Positions 45,167 through 57,828 of a stretch of 64,000 nucleotides of DNA are shown here, piece after piece. The position numbers were made by a program, and so were the translations under genes. Position 1 is the first letter of the stretch. Each line of letters opens with the position of its first letter. Location: the NCBI GenBank assembly GCA_945859605.1, contig OX243825.1, positions 29,954,329 to 30,018,328 of the forward strand, in the 5' to 3' direction. The notes beneath the pieces were generated by a model. That model searched no databases. It saw only the letters and a program-made list of their open reading frames with translations, and had not been told where the DNA came from. This DNA comes from Lumbricus rubellus. Its lineage: Eukaryota; Annelida; Clitellata; Crassiclitellata; Lumbricidae.

Positions 45167-47960
45167 CAGTGGCGGCGCCAGGAATTCAGGTTTGGGGGGG
45201 CTGAAGCCCCAAGGCAGACAAAGATGTTTTTTTACCAAACGCCGAAGGCGCGATGCTTTGAGTGCCGAAGGCAGGAAGCCCATACCGACTAGGGGGTGTG
45301 GGGGAGCGTCGTAAGCTCCCCCAGCGGGGTCTGGGGCGGAGCCCCAGCCGCCAACGCATTTTTTAGGTTTGTTGACCTCAACTGGAGCCATTTTAGGCTC
45401 TTTTTTGCCAGCTATTTACGAACGATAAAATCATGAAACCTTCAACAAGAACCCGTTCTGAAGTGTCGCCGACTACCAGTATAAGAATGCACGGGTTTTT
45501 AAAGAAATTTATTGAACTGCACAACTTCCTCCAGCCTCCAAGGCCGTAGCCAGGATTTGATTTCTGTAGTGCTTCTTCGGCGGAGAATTTCTGACGACTT
45601 TTTAGTCGTCAAGATGTCTGAAAACATCTTTTTTAGTCGTAAAAATTTCTGAAGAAACCTTTGATTAGGTGTAAAAATTTCTGAAGAAATCTTTTTTTAA
45701 TTTGTCAAAATTTTTGATGGCACCTTACTTTAGTTTTCAAAATATTTGAAGACGTTTTTTTGCTGTCAAAATTTCTGCAGACACCATTTTTAGCTGTTAA
45801 AATTTCTGAAGACATAATTTTAGTTGTCCAATTTTGTTTAAAACAACTTTTCGGGCGTCTAAGGACATTATTTTGATTCCAATGTTATCAACGATTTTTG
45901 GGTGTCTAAGGATGTCATTTTGATTTCAGTATTACCAATGATTTTCGTGTGTCTAAGAACATCATTTTGATTGAACTGTTATCAACGATTTTCGCGTGTC
46001 TAAAACATTTTTTTGATTGCAGTATTACCAACGATTTTCGGGTGTCTAAAGATATCATTTTGATTCCAGTATTACCAACGAGTTTCGGGTGTCTAAGAAC
46101 ATCGTTTTGATTCTAGTGCAAACAACAATATTCGGGTGTCTAAGAATATCATTTTAACTTAAGTGTTACCAACGATTTTCGGGTGTCTAAGGACAACATT
46201 TTGATTGTAAATGTTATCAACGATTTTCGAGTGTCTAAGAACATCATTTTGATTATACTGTCATCAACGATTTTCGGGTGTCTAAGGACATTATTTTGAT
46301 TCTAGTGTTATCAACGATTTTTGGGTGCCTAAGGATATCATTTTGATTCCAGTATTAGCAACGAGTTTCGGGTGTCTAAGAACATCGTTTTGATTCCAGT
46401 GCAAACAACAATGTTCGGGTGTCTAAGGATATCATTTTAACTTAAGTGTTACCAACGATTTTCGGGTGTCTAAGGACATCATTTTGATTGTTATTGTTAT
46501 CAACGATTTTCGAGTGTCTAAGAACATCATTTCGATTATACTGTTATCAACGATTTTTGGGTGTCTAAGGATATCACTTTGATTCCAGTATTACCAATGA
46601 TTTTCTGGAGTATAAGAACATCATTTTGATTCCAGTGTTATCAACGATTTTCGGGTGTCTAAGGATATCAATTTGATTTCAGTGCTACCAACAATTTTCG
46701 GGTGTCTAAGGACTTTATTTTGATCCCAGTGTTATCAACGATTTTCGGGTGTTTATTGTTTACGGATATCATTTTGATTCCGGTGTTGCAAACGATTGTC
46801 GGGTGTCTAAGGACTTTATTTTGATTCTAGTGTTATCTACAATTTTCGGGTGTCTAAGGATATTATTTTGATTTAGTGTTCCCAACGATTCTCCGGTGGA
46901 TAAGGTCATAATTTTGATTCTGGTGTTATCAACGACCTGCTGTTTTGAAGTTGACTTGACTATTTTTAAAATGGAGATCCGCGGAACATTGATTTAGCCC
47001 CCTCCCCTCCAGAGCTGAGACCAAACTCCACCCATGAGACTGCAAATAAAGCGAGTCACAACTACAGTGTACAAGTATAGGCTGTAGGCCAGAGCTGAAA
47101 GTGAGCCGGGTCTGTCAGGGTCTGCGATCCGGCATTGATTTTCTTGACCTGCTGGTGCCGGGTATCAGCCGAGAAGCAAGTCTTAACAATTTGTGGGCAA
47201 ACAACTAAAAACAACAGGTCATCGAACAAAAGAAATAGGTAAAATTGGTATGATTTAAAAATTTTATGGGCAAAAATTAATGACTTAAAAGGTCGTCAGG
47301 TGCCAAAAATGGGAGAAATTTCTACCATTCTGGGCGAATGACCAAAACAAAAATTTTCGGCTCAAAGTCAGACCAGGCAACTTTCCAAACCACTTTCAGC
47401 CCGGGCTAGGCCTACCGGTAGAATTCAGGTTTTCTAGAATATCAAAGCCTATGATATACAGTAGGCCTACTTACTATATTGGCAGGAAATCAACTTCGTA
47501 AATGTTCTGCTTCAGAACCCTTTTCAGAGAATCTCTTGCTGCCTTGGGCCCCGCACACCCTAGGGCCGGGTTTGACCACAAACTTGGGGACCTTTACCAA
47601 GCCCCAAAAGTCTCACCGTGAGTGCTGCTGCTAATTGAAAACCCCATTTTGCATGTGATTGTATAAGACTACAGGTGTAGCCCCTCAGCCGGCCGGCGGG
47701 CTACATAATATATTATGGTATACAGTCATAACCTCATGACGGGTCGGAGGGGATATTTGGCAAAATATGCGGTGGATTCTATTAGGATAAGCCCTCTACG
47801 CTATGATTAGTGATTTCATTGCCGTTGGTCACTGTCTAGCTTTCTTATTCGAAGTTAACAGTTGTAGAGATTTTCCTCGTTTTGTTTTGGGGGGGCTGAG
47901 CCGCCGATAGGGGGGACTTAGCCCCCCTAGCCCCCCCCTGGCGCCGCCACTGATAAGTAT
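45159..47960. mobile_element. Non-autonomous hAT element, 2786 bp, with the 45-bp minisatellite, TSD ATAAGTAT
   Basis: The body is 45167-47952. Left end CAGTGGCGGCGCCAGGAA; right end read inversely CAGTGGCGGCGCCAGGGGG. ATAAGTAT is duplicated at 45159-45166 and 47953-47960. It carries the same minisatellite as the hAT at 11109. It also shares the unique segment GACCTGCTGT-TTGAAGTTGACTTGACTA that follows it (46931 vs 12447). No transposase seen. Confidence 0.93.
45840..46940. repeat. Degenerate minisatellite, about 45-bp unit, about 24 copies
   Basis: Units like CGATTTTCGGGTGTCTAAGG followed by ACATCATTTTGATTCCAGTG. A higher-order repeat is visible: the block with CAAACAACAATATTCGGGTG recurs about 295 bp later. 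Confidence 0.92.
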
Positions 47961-47999
47961 AATAATAACATTAATATTATTATCGTCATTATTGATTTT

Positions 48000-48940
48000 A
48001 TTAATATTATTATAATTACTAGTTGGGGTGCACGTGTAGCAGAGATGAGAGAGTGGATGCAGATGGTGCCAGCGGCAGAAGCCAAAAGACGGGCAGTGCC
48101 AATGAAGACACCCTCCTAACTCCCAGTCGCCTAATCTGATTGGAAGGGAGGCCTGTATCGATTGGTCGTTAAATGTTAAGCATCCGTTCAATCCTTCCCT
48201 TTGGCAGTTCATCGTTACCCCGGTGTCGAGGGCGTCGAGGGTGATCGTGGCAAGGGGTGCATCTCACTAAGTGCATTCGCTTAGCTGAGCTGAACGGAAC
48301 GAGCATCTGAGGATCAAAAGGGAGACGAGTTGTGATCTGTCGAGCGCGATCATGAGGTCGATCGTGCACATTCTGTCGAGGGCCGACAGAAGGGCCACCG
48401 ACGGCGTGAGGGAAGCACCCAGAAACACGACTTCATTGGGCCGAATTGTCGCATGGTGCCTCGATAGTTGTTGTTGAAGTCCAAGTCGGTCGCGACGAAC
48501 TGGCATTTGGTACGATGGTTGAGCGTGAGGCCAAGGCGCAAGCATACTTCCGACATTCAAGGGTTAGAATTTGATTGCACGGCATGCAGGATGGTAGAGG
48601 TCACATGGGATCGCCATGTTGCGAACGTTCTTGCGATATCAATAATAATATGCCGAATTGAAAAGAAGTCGTCTCGGCGAATTCAAGGTGGCATTATGCG
48701 GCCAATTCAGGAGTGATTTCATCAACCGACGAATCACGGTGTGGCCTTTTGAATGCGCTTGACATGTCAAGAATAGGTCTACCATTGTGAAAGTCATGAG
48801 CGCGCTTCTTGATGACAGAATAATTGATGTTAGGTTGAGGCGTCGACCGCCTCTCAGTGGCACTTCCGAAACCCCGCTCCGAAGGTGAAGAGGCGTCTCC
48901 ATCCCTGCAGACTGTCCTCGGGTTCAACATTAATATTATT
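48000..48940 (-). mobile_element. Degenerate LINE fragment (same family as 15451-16075)
   Basis: Minus-strand frames give GLTLNHRTKCQFVATDLDFN and nearby blocks in several frames, resembling the region after the polymerase FDD motif (GL-x-LN-x-x-KC). The plus-strand piece at 20820-20880, GLTKCQF-like, is related. Heavily broken. Confidence 0.5.
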
Positions 48941-48977
48941 AATATTATCATTATTTTTACTTTATTTTTATTATTAT

Positions 48978-49325
<348 letters not shown>

Positions 49326-49431
49326 GATCGTCAGCATCACCGTGATGATCCGTAAAGAAATTAAGCTTATCTTTTTGGACTGCGTTGATCTACTAGTAGC
49401 CTAACTTTGAAGTTCGTTTTAATATTTTCAG

Positions 49432-49592
49432 GTCCGCAAGCAAAGGACATCGTCGGACGCACGTACCCGCCTCTTTATGACATGTTCGAATTCGGTGACA
49501 CCTCCAAACTGTTTGACTACGCACAGATGACGATGGATTGGGATTTCTTTTACAGTGTTGTAGGTATGAAAATGAAGGACATGATACTCGAG
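49432..49592 (+). CDS. Copy B exon 2: distal ectodomain
   Basis: Completes one codon (G) and adds 53, starting PQAKDIVGRTYPPLYDMFEF and ending MKMKDMILE. The middle (GDTSKLFDYAQM) has no clear residue-by-residue match to copy A. Ends are conserved. Acceptor TATTTTCAG, donor GAG/GTAAGA. Confidence 0.93.
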
Positions 49593-49905
49593 GTAAGACC
49601 ATAGAAGCCATTACTAACTCAAACCTTTTATCATGACATCATTTATATTTATTACTAATATTAATTATGATCTCAGCGTTATATAAAACTCATGTTTTAA
49701 ATGGTGAAATTACGGACAATTTTCATAAAATACATATTAGGCCTGTCATTATTAATAGCGCTAACGAAGGTTTTTTGTTCATTCAATTTATTTCCATTTT
49801 TGTGTAGGCTACCTTTTGTTTGCAATGGCAGCTTGTTTAAGTCGCTAAGGCGTAGACAAAGTCTTGTTAATAGTCATCAGTGTTTCTCTTACAATTTCTT
49901 CTATA

Positions 49906-50884
49906 TACACCGTGAGGCATAAAAAGGAAGCCCCTAGAAAAACGGTTATTATTTTAACAATTTTCAGACAATGTCAATGAAATTCAGGAAAATCATAGCG
50001 AAGTAGCAAGCAATGTAAAACATTAAAGTTTTTACAATTTACTGCACGCCTTTAGCTTCTACGCATGCGCGAAGTTGCTTGCGCCATTCACGCACCGCTG
50101 AGTCAATAATTCGCTGATCAAAATCGTTTCAAGCTTGCATTATTCGCTTACAAAAATCTTCAACATCAAGGACTTTTATTTTGTACACCATCTCCTGCAT
50201 GCATCCTCATATTTAATAATTAATCGACGGGATTCATATATGGGCTGTTATGGGGCCATAGTGTAGGAATTACGAATTCAGGAGTTTCATTCGTCAGAAG
50301 TGCAACCGTTTCTCGAACTCTGTGCGCTGGAAACCATCTTGCAGGAAAATGTAAAATTAAGAGAGTTCCCGAATTTCAGGTAGGCCTTCCATTAATAAAA
50401 CTTCTCTGTATGCCTAGTATTGGCCTTTGATTTTTACCCCCGGTTCAACAAAGGTGAATTGACGTGCGCCTCCGGAGAAGAAATACCGACACCATCAGAG
50501 ATTTGCGTGTGCGTAAAAGGCGGTCGGCTGCAATATCTATCTTTCGAGTTCCAACTGCTACATTTTTGGTATTGCTACGAGAAGCAACTGTGAATAATTT
50601 TTCGTCCGTGAACCAGATGAAATGTACTAGGCAGGCTGGGTAGCGACGCAACAAAAGGTGACTGCAAGCTTGCAACGATCTTGACCGTGCATCGAATTAT
50701 TGACTCGGCGGTGTGTGAATGGCGCGCATGCGTAGAAGCTAAAGGCGTGCAGTAAATTGTGAAAACTTTAATTTTTTACATTGCTTGCTACTTAGCTATA
50801 ATTTTCCTGAATTTCATTGACATTGTTTGAGAATTGTTAAAATAATAACGATTTTTCTAGGGGGTTCCTTTTTTATGCCTCACG

Positions 50885-50889
<5 letters not shown>
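49906..50889 (-). mobile_element. Mariner-type element with about 215-bp TIRs, 980 bp, remnant transposase
   Basis: The body is 49908-50887, with TA on each side. Ends CACCGTGAGGCATAAAAAGG and inverse. The arms stay complementary for about 215 bp, including GCTTCTACGCATGCGCG. The minus-strand frame at 50445-50675 encodes HFIWFTDEKLFTVASRSN and a short following stretch, i.e. the first catalytic Asp region. The other two Asp blocks are deleted. It lies in intron 2B and is absent from copy A. Confidence 0.9.

Positions 50890-50920
<31 letters not shown>
50888..50920. repeat. (TA)n microsatellite
   Basis: About 16 TA units at the mariner insertion site, possibly an extension of the TA target. 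Confidence 0.9.
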
Positions 50921-50961
50921 TACCAATTGAAATTCATATAAGGTAGATACCATTATTTCAG

Positions 50962-51046
50962 TGTTCGTTTGGGAATCTGCCTTGCAATACGGATGCCTTT
51001 ACGGATATGACGACTGATGGACCACAATGCATGTCAATCAACCCAA
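50962..51046 (+). CDS. Copy B exon 3: first cysteine block
   Basis: CSFGNLPCNTDAFTDMTT to QCMSINP plus one base. Two residues differ from copy A (T to D, I to M). Donor A/GTAATA is weaker than copy A's GTAAGC. Confidence 0.93.
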
Positions 51047-52560
51047 GTAATAATAATTATAATAATCTTTTCTTTAATTAAATGCCTTCAAGACGCACTG
51101 CGATTTACATTTACAGTTATACAGTAATCTTAAACCACAAGGCAAAGTTGATTCTGTGGCGATGTCCCGTTGTGCGCAAAGTTCCCCCGGTCAAAGACTT
51201 TTAAGCCAAACCGGTGTCAATGACGAAATAATATTTTTATTCTTCTTTTGCGAATCTGGAAGTCATCGTGACTATTGCTGTCAGCTCTCAATAATTCACT
51301 TTAAAACCCGAGTTATCGACATTTTAAGTTTCGATATGGAAACTTACGCGCAATTCAGACGCAATTAACCAGCAACGGTCCTAGGCCACGCTGCAACGGC
51401 CGTTATATTACTCAAAAAATGTAGTTACTGTTAGGCCTATATGGAAACGAGACTGTCATCTGTTTAACAGATAATGATTCGCATGTATTGAAACGTTTTA
51501 ACCATTTTTGTGGTATCAGTGTAAGCCTGCATCCAATCCTATCGTACTGTCCGATCTGCAGCTGATGCTTCATTTAACATCCTGTTAGTCAGATTATCGA
51601 TAAATATACGATTATCCTGGTCTCAGTATTGCTGCACTTAAAGCAATGCAATGCCATTCTTGGTACTTCTACAGTTCAGACCATGCAACTCTTGCATTGT
51701 TTTCCGATCTCTATATCACCTCTAAAGAAAGCAAATCTCATACTCCACATGACCCCGAACTCGGATCTCGCTTGGTCAAATTTCTTCCAAACTTTACCAG
51801 AGCTCTTAAAGCTATTTCCAGACTACCGGCATTGACGACAGCTTCTGGAGAGTCCTGCTGCTACTTGACCATCTGGGAAATCGCATAATTACACAGACAT
51901 TTTAATGCTGCAGCAAAGGAAAAACAGTTCTTATTGCAAGCTGTTGAAAAACACCGAAAGGACATCCCAAATTCCAACCATGACTCACTTGAGTCACTTC
52001 TTCACATGTAGTGAACTACTGATTGGACCAAACGTGTGACTATTTCACATTTGGTACTGTGGTACTGTGTACCAATGTGCCATCTCAAAGTAAACTATGA
52101 TCTTAATAACTGGTTGGATTATCATAGTAGTCAATAATGGTTAGATAATATTTCAAACTCTAATAATATATGAACGTCAGTGCATATATCAATTTTGTCA
52201 AATTCCAGTAAAGTAACTGCAAAAACTAGTCTGAGAACAATAGGCTACAACATACAATTTTTGAGCAATTACATTGTAGGACAAATCATATTTTGTGCAA
52301 AAGCACTAAAATATATGTGGTTTGAATGACGTTACCTCATATATTGAAATATTTGCACACGAATATCATTGTACCCTATACTTAAAATTTGGGGCTTCTA
52401 GGGGGACCTCTAAAAATTATTTTAAAAATTCCAAAAAAATCCACAAATATTATCATCTCCATAGGAAACTTTGTGACTGGTGAGACCTAAGAATTTCAAG
52501 AAAAATGTTTTGGTGGGACACCCTATTGGCCAGCGTGTTAACCATCACTCTACAGGGCCC
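51047..52560. other. 1.5-kb insertion in intron 3B with no copy A counterpart
   Basis: Intron homology to copy A (AAGCATGAGAAATT... after exon 3A) resumes only at 52566, so this block is an insertion in B or a deletion in A. I did not find inverted ends or a TSD. It holds the open frame at 51607-51888. Confidence 0.65.
51607..51888 (+). CDS. Unrecognised open frame, possible transposon-derived fragment
   Basis: About 93 codons are open, with a protein-like composition (CHSWYFYSSDHATLALFSDL, then HDPELGSRLVKFLPNFTRAL and KAISRLPALTTASGESCC). After the stop the same frame continues with HFNAAAKEKQFLLQAVEKHR, suggesting a broken longer ORF to about 52008. There is no obvious initiator context, no splice sites I can defend and no family I recognise. 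Confidence 0.3.
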   Translation, partial: YDYPGLSIAALKAMQCHSWYFYSSDHATLALFSDLYITSKESKSHTPHDPELGSRLVKFLPNFTRALKAISRLPALTTASGESCCYLTIWEIA

Positions 52561-52565
52561 CAATT

Positions 52566-53631
52566 AAGCATGAGAAATTAATGTTCGGTAAGTCTGCAAA
52601 TAATGCAAAACCCAAACAACATTAAAAAATTATCAGTGTCATCTAGTTAACTCTCGGAGACTAACCTGGGGTGCTTTTTTGTATCCCACTGTCTGTGCTG
52701 AATTTTTTACTGCTTCGAAGTTATGCTTTGAGATTTTGTGTATATATTCACAGATGACTTTACCTTAATTCTATATTTTACATTTTTTTTAATGCATGGT
52801 CACGTGACTGACATCATAATGTAATGGCAATTGCTACTAAAAAATATATTGATATTTTAAAAGAGTTATCAACGGTTTTCTGCAGCTAATGCCGCACATG
52901 TGATACCAGAATGGATTCAAAATGCTAATTATGGTGATGAGGATAATGTTAATTTGATGATAGTACTTAATTGTCTAGTAGCCAGACATTGTTGAAATCG
53001 ATTATGTCAGATGTATTGCAAAATTTTGTCTGTAGAAAGCATGCAACAAAGCATTAGGCTACTTGTGAACAGATGAGTATAGAGTATAGACTGGATGATT
53101 GAGTTGTTATTTGATTTTAGATGGGCTTCATACCGGTAGTTGGCCAATTTTTATGTTGAACTTGATTTAATTACCGTTGTTGATAACTTTATATCACAGG
53201 CCTCAGATAGTGTGGGGTGCAAAATGTCCCCCAGGTTATCCAATTGGTGTTTTTTAGAAGTTAGCCTCAGAGGGTTAATGATGAGAAGAGAGTATCAGAA
53301 TATTTGTTTAATAGGCGACGCCGTTAGAAGTGTTACTGTAAAGAACATTACTTTGAGTTGATTCTACCCAGAGTCAAATATCTAGAAGAGTTAGGACAAC
53401 CGCTGTGCCAGATGTTGACCAAGTCACGTGGTTGCTGGTCGCCATTTTGATCCCTGGCGGCTATCAGCTGATGCGTCGGCAAATACGTTGACAAAGCAGC
53501 CTGTCCACGGACCCCACGGTATTAAATAGATAGAACTTCTCCTGATATTAAATTGAAGCTTTAAATCTACAAGACAAACGGAAAAACCGAGACTCTCATG
53601 TTGCTAATGAATTGTTGCTGGTGAATTTAAG
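52566..53631 (+). other. Rest of intron 3B, collinear with intron 3A
   Basis: Matches 22475-22930 in pieces (for example CCAGATGTTG-CAAAGTCAC and GCTGGTCGCCATT). It lacks the LINE tail and GGGAACA satellite that interrupt copy A. No other features seen. Confidence 0.6.
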
Positions 53632-53744
53632 TTGGAACGAATTACATAACGACTCAACCTGGAGCCAGTAACGGATTTCGTCTTGTGATGTGGGCCAATC
53701 AATCTGATGCTGTCCTTATTTTGACTCCAGCAGTTGGATTCAAG
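53632..53744 (+). CDS. Copy B exon 4
   Basis: Completes codon I and encodes 37 residues, with PGASNGFRLVMWANQSDAVL and ending PAVGFK. Same length and phase as copy A. The NQS sequon is kept. Confidence 0.95.
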
Positions 53745-53889
53745 GTAAGCTCTTCAATGCTGCAGTGTAATTAACGCAACAACAAGCCAATGTCACTCTG
53801 TTCCGCAGCTCAATAATATTGAGCTCCAGGTTAGGTTCAGAATCAAAATTTTGACATTATTGCTCCAATCACAGAGCATACATTCAAGC

Positions 53890-54560
53890 GCAAATATCGA
53901 CACAAATAAATAATTTGTGCATATGTAGCCTACATGTACTTTGCCTGTGGTTTAACAGCTTCTGATATGCATTGCATAAAATTAATATGGTTCTCGTGTA
54001 GAGTACCTAGAAATTGAATCCTACCGGACTCCACCACGGTTTTGTTTCTCAAACACATATCACACTTCTAGTTTCTCTCCTAAGATTAATCATAGAAAAC
54101 TGTAGTTACATTGTAGCTTGGTTTTTCCACATTGTGCATTTTTTGTGCAATTACATTCGTCCGGATGTTCAACCATTTTAAACATTTTGATATACTATGA
54201 TCTTATGCCATGCATTTGCAAATCGTGCGTTTTCCTTATTTGTTGTCCTGCCGTTCATATTCTTTAGCTTGCCCTACCAGGTCAGTTATTGGTGGTCCTG
54301 AAACTGTTGCATAGCCTACATCGGCTAACTTAGACCATTCCAATAAGAAAACGGACTCATTCCAAAATAAATAATAATTGTAGACATCGGCTTTCAGAAT
54401 ATTTTGTGGTTTAGATTGTGCGACAGAGAATACAAAAGGAGATGTAACGCAGGCTGCTCTTCATCCTAAAGACTATATCTGCCCTGCGACTAATCATGCG
54501 GGACTCCTGCATGGACTCATTTATGCATCCAGTCTCTGTGTCAATTGACACTTATTTTTA
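53890..54560. other. Intron 4B segment without copy A counterpart
   Basis: Intron homology breaks after CAATCACAGAGCATACATTC and resumes at about 54565. No repeat ends or coding recognised. Confidence 0.45.
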
Positions 54561-54874
54561 GGCACTCCTTATGGACCATGAAACAATCTTTGTTTTCCTT
54601 GGGAACCATCTTGCCTGTTCTTTAAATCCAATATTTTCGAGTCTCTGGTTGCACGAGAGTTCACTAAAATTAATGCGACTTTCATACTTATATGAATTTT
54701 GAGTAACTTTGATGATTGTTGCCTTCCTACTGACATTGATCCTTCTGAAAGGTTTTGGCGTCATCACGGATAATTTGTCAGATTGCGCTATAAGCTTATA
54801 CATTATGTCAAATATGAATTCTTGAATCCTGCAAAAAAACGACTCGGCTTAATAAGAAATTATCGTATTTGCAG

Positions 54875-54973
54875 GTGTGTTTGCATGACCCACGCGACAC
54901 GCCTATGGTTACCGAAATCGGATTCACTGTCGGAACAGGCATTTCAGCGTCCGTTTCATTTTCACTTAGAAAC
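54875..54973 (+). CDS. Copy B exon 5
   Basis: 33 residues, VCLHDPRDTPMVTEIGFTVG then TGISASVSFSLRN, one change from copy A. Acceptor TATTTGCAG, donor AAC/GTAAGT. Confidence 0.96.
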
Positions 54974-55123
54974 GTAAGTCAAATGTCATCAGTGTATGTG
55001 ATAGCCTATGTGTGTAGAGTAAGCTTATGTATTTTGTAAGCGCAATAGGCCATTATAGGTTTGCATGCATAGTGTGAGTTCTTGGACCCTGCAAAGTCCT
55101 GTATGTATATGTGCGTATGTATA

Positions 55124-55534
55124 CTGTATGTATGTATGTATGTATGTATGTATGTATGTATGTATGTATGTATGTATGTATGTATGTATGTATGTATGTA
55201 TGTATGTATGTATGTATGTATGTATGTATGTATGTATGTATGTATGTATGTATGTGTATGTATGTATGTATGTATGTATGTATGTATGTATGTATGTATG
55301 TATGTAGGCTATGCATGCATGCATGCATGCATGCTTGTATGTATGTATGTATGTATGTATGTATGTATGTATGTATGTATGTATGTATGTATGTATGTAT
55401 GTATGTATGTATGTTTGTATGTAATTGTATGTATGTTTGTATGTATGTATGTACATGTATGTATGTATGACTGTATGTATGTATGTACGTGTGTATGTAT
55501 GCATGTAATGTATTGCATTGTATTGTATTGTATA
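55124..55534. repeat. (TATG)n array with (CATG) island and TATTG tail
   Basis: Two main blocks (about 55124-55306 and 55336-55500) with a CATG run at 55312-55334, then TGTATTGCATTGTATTGTAT, the 3' tail of the adjacent LINE. In copy A the matching spot has only cctgcatgtatgtgctaaag, so the array grew or arose in B. Confidence 0.96.
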
Positions 55535-56303
55535 ACATTATTAGCAATTTTAAAGCGCCTCTTACAGACTAGCTATTCAGAAGCGATCTCAGCGTGACAA
55601 CCACGAGGAAATAAAAAGACTTCAATTAGTGAATGGCTGAAGATGAAACCCCCAATAAGATCTTACTACGGAGAGTGGGAGGAAGTTCATTCCACATAGA
55701 AGGGCCTACAATGTCAAAGGCACAGTGTTGGGAAATGGCAGTCCTTGCCCTTGGAACCAAGTCGATCAGCAGACCGGAGGGGCCGCGAAGAGACTTATGC
55801 ATCAAGTCACAAAGGTATTTGGGAGCTTGTCCAGTTTGAGTTTTCAAAACTATGATCAGTACTTTGATCTGGATACGAGAGGCTACAGGAAGCCAGTGAA
55901 GAACATCACTTATGTAGGTTACGTAGGTAGAAATGTGGGAGTAGCGAGATAGACGAGCAATGGGTCTGGCTGCCGAGCTCATAACAGACTGAAGGGAAGA
56001 TAAGCGAATTTTGGGTAGCCCAGCAAATAGTGGGTTGCAGTAGTCAATTCGACAGCAAATAAAAGCATGAACAATGGTTTTAAATATAGAAGAGGAAACA
56101 GATCTTCTGATGGCTCTCAAGCGCCTCAGGTGATAATAACATGAGCGTGTCAACTGTAAGAAGTGATCAAAGAACTACATAGTGCTATCAAGAGTGACGC
56201 CCATATCACGGACAATAGAGAAAATCTACAGTCAGGGTACATTGAGGACTTAGAGAGGGAAGTTAAGTTTAAGGAGCTGTTGTTTAGTACCAAACCAGAT
56301 CAG
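55535..56303 (-). mobile_element. 5'-truncated LINE (L2/CR1-like) between two TATG arrays
   Basis: Minus strand encodes WFGTKQQLLKLNFPL, RDMGVTLDSTM, RSCYYHLRRLRAIRRSVSSS, AFICCRIDYCNPLFAGLPK, LHWLPVASRIQIKVLIIV and a C-terminal FDIVGPSMWNELPPTLR. These are thumb and post-polymerase blocks. The catalytic core lies upstream and is missing. 3' end motif TTTAAAGCGCCTCTTACAGA. Both edges abut TATG repeats. Confidence 0.9.
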
Positions 56304-56618
56304 TATGTATGTATGTATGTATGTATGTATGTATGTATGTATGTATGTATGTATGTATGTATGTATGTATGTATGTATGTATGTATGTATGTATGTATGT
56401 ATGTATGTATGTATGTATGTATGTATGTATGTATGTATGTATGTATGTATGTATGTATGTATGTATGTATGTATGTATGTATGTATGTATGTATGTATGT
56501 ATGTATGGATGTAAGCTTATGTATGTATGTATGCATGTATGCATGTATGCATGTATGTATGCATGCATGTATGTATGTATGTATGTATGTATGTATGTAT
56601 GTATGTATGTATGTATGT
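56304..56618. repeat. (TATG)n array
   Basis: About 78 units with CATG variants near 56531-56567. Confidence 0.98.
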
Positions 56619-56960
56619 TTTATTTATTTATTTACTAGAAATTTGATATAGCGCTTCTTCAACGTAACTACTCAGGAGCGCTCCCAGTCCAACCTCGGTC
56701 GAATAAGACAGCTTTAAGAACAGCGAGAAGTGATGCAGAAAGAGCAATAGGTAGTTGACGAAGAATCACAGGGAGATCATTCCAGGTCGCAGGGCAAGCC
56801 ACATAGAAAGTACATCGCCTGCCTGATTGCAGTTCGTGAGCGGGAAAGAATGAGTTCCGCTTGTACAGCTGAACGGAGAGAGCAGCGGCGCTGGACGTGC
56901 GTGGTGGAGCAGCAGAGCTCCTGCAAGTCTAAAGGGGCTAAACCCTCAAAACAGCGCCGG
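56619..56960 (-). mobile_element. LINE 3' fragment between TATG repeats
   Basis: Has the family 3' end GATATAGCGCTTCTTCAACG and the CTACTCAGGAGCGCTCCCAG block. On its right it runs into GGTATGTATGTACATACG, a short remnant of the array. Same orientation as its neighbours. Confidence 0.75.
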
Positions 56961-57469
56961 TATGTATGTACATACGTCGTTTTTGTAAATTTCCATCGTT
57001 TTTTATCTTTTTTTTAAATTCTCTTTAACCTTATTTATTCATATACTTTCTGTTATTATTTTCCTTATTTTTAATTGTTTCTGATATTCCTTATGTTTCC
57101 GCCAACTCTCAAGGATTCAGATAACTAGGCCTAAAGTCATTATTTCATCGTTTAACATCATCATTTAAGAGATAGCCTACGTGTAGTAGGTTCCTAATCA
57201 AGGTTTTCAAATGTTAAAATGCGGCTTTAGATGTAACGAAGTGAAATTATTTTCCGTTTCCGTTTTTTTATCGTTTTTGTCATTTTTTATTTTTAAAAAA
57301 ACGACGTTTTCCCGTTTTTTTATTCCGTTTCCATCGTTTTTTTACATAATATGGAATTTATCTCTGATGTCATATCTCAGATTTAAATTTGCACTTGGCA
57401 ACTCGTATTGATCTGTTAGCAAATGTCTAGAGACGGTTTTTAAAAAAAACTTCGTTTGTTTATTTTCAG
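56961..57469. other. End of intron 5B, T-rich
   Basis: Contains repeated TTTCCGTTTTTTTATCGTTTT-like words (about 56985-57010 and 57245-57345). The last 110 bp match intron 5A. Confidence 0.6.
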
Positions 57470-57599
57470 CTGTCTATGCTGCCGTCACCATATGGAGATT
57501 GCCGTGATGTAAAAAACTACACGTACATGAAATGCATTGGTCAATGTCTGGGGAATTATATAATTTCTACGTGTGGATGCCGGCCTTTTTTGTTTGACG
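57470..57599 (+). CDS. Copy B exon 6: cysteine-rich block
   Basis: 43 residues plus one base: LSMLPSPYGDCRDVKNYTYM, then KCIGQCLGNYIISTCGCRPF and LFD. All five cysteines and the NYT sequon are kept. Donor G/GTATGA. The partner exon 7 is not in the window. Confidence 0.95.
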
Positions 57600-57765
57600 G
57601 TATGAAACAACAGTCTATAAATACCTATCAGCCTTTCTACTTCTACTTCATTTCTTTCTCTTCTCAAAACTGTCTTATTCGACCGGGGTTGGACTGGGAG
57701 CGCTCCTGAGTAGTAACCTTGAAGGAGCGCTATATCAAATTCTCAGTAGATAAAAATAAAAATAA
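57600..57765 (+). mobile_element. LINE-tail fragment inserted in intron 6B
   Basis: About 165 bp absent from copy A, ending in GGGAGCGCTCCTGAGTAGTA and a TATATCAAATTCTCAGTAGA block. This is the inverse of the 56650-56700 LINE 3' end, i.e. a plus-strand insertion, with an AAAATAAAAATAAATAAA tail. Confidence 0.7.
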
Positions 57766-57828
57766 ATAAACAGAGTTATCGGATTCATGTAGTCCCAACT
57801 AATGGCATATACATTTGTTTGAATGTGC

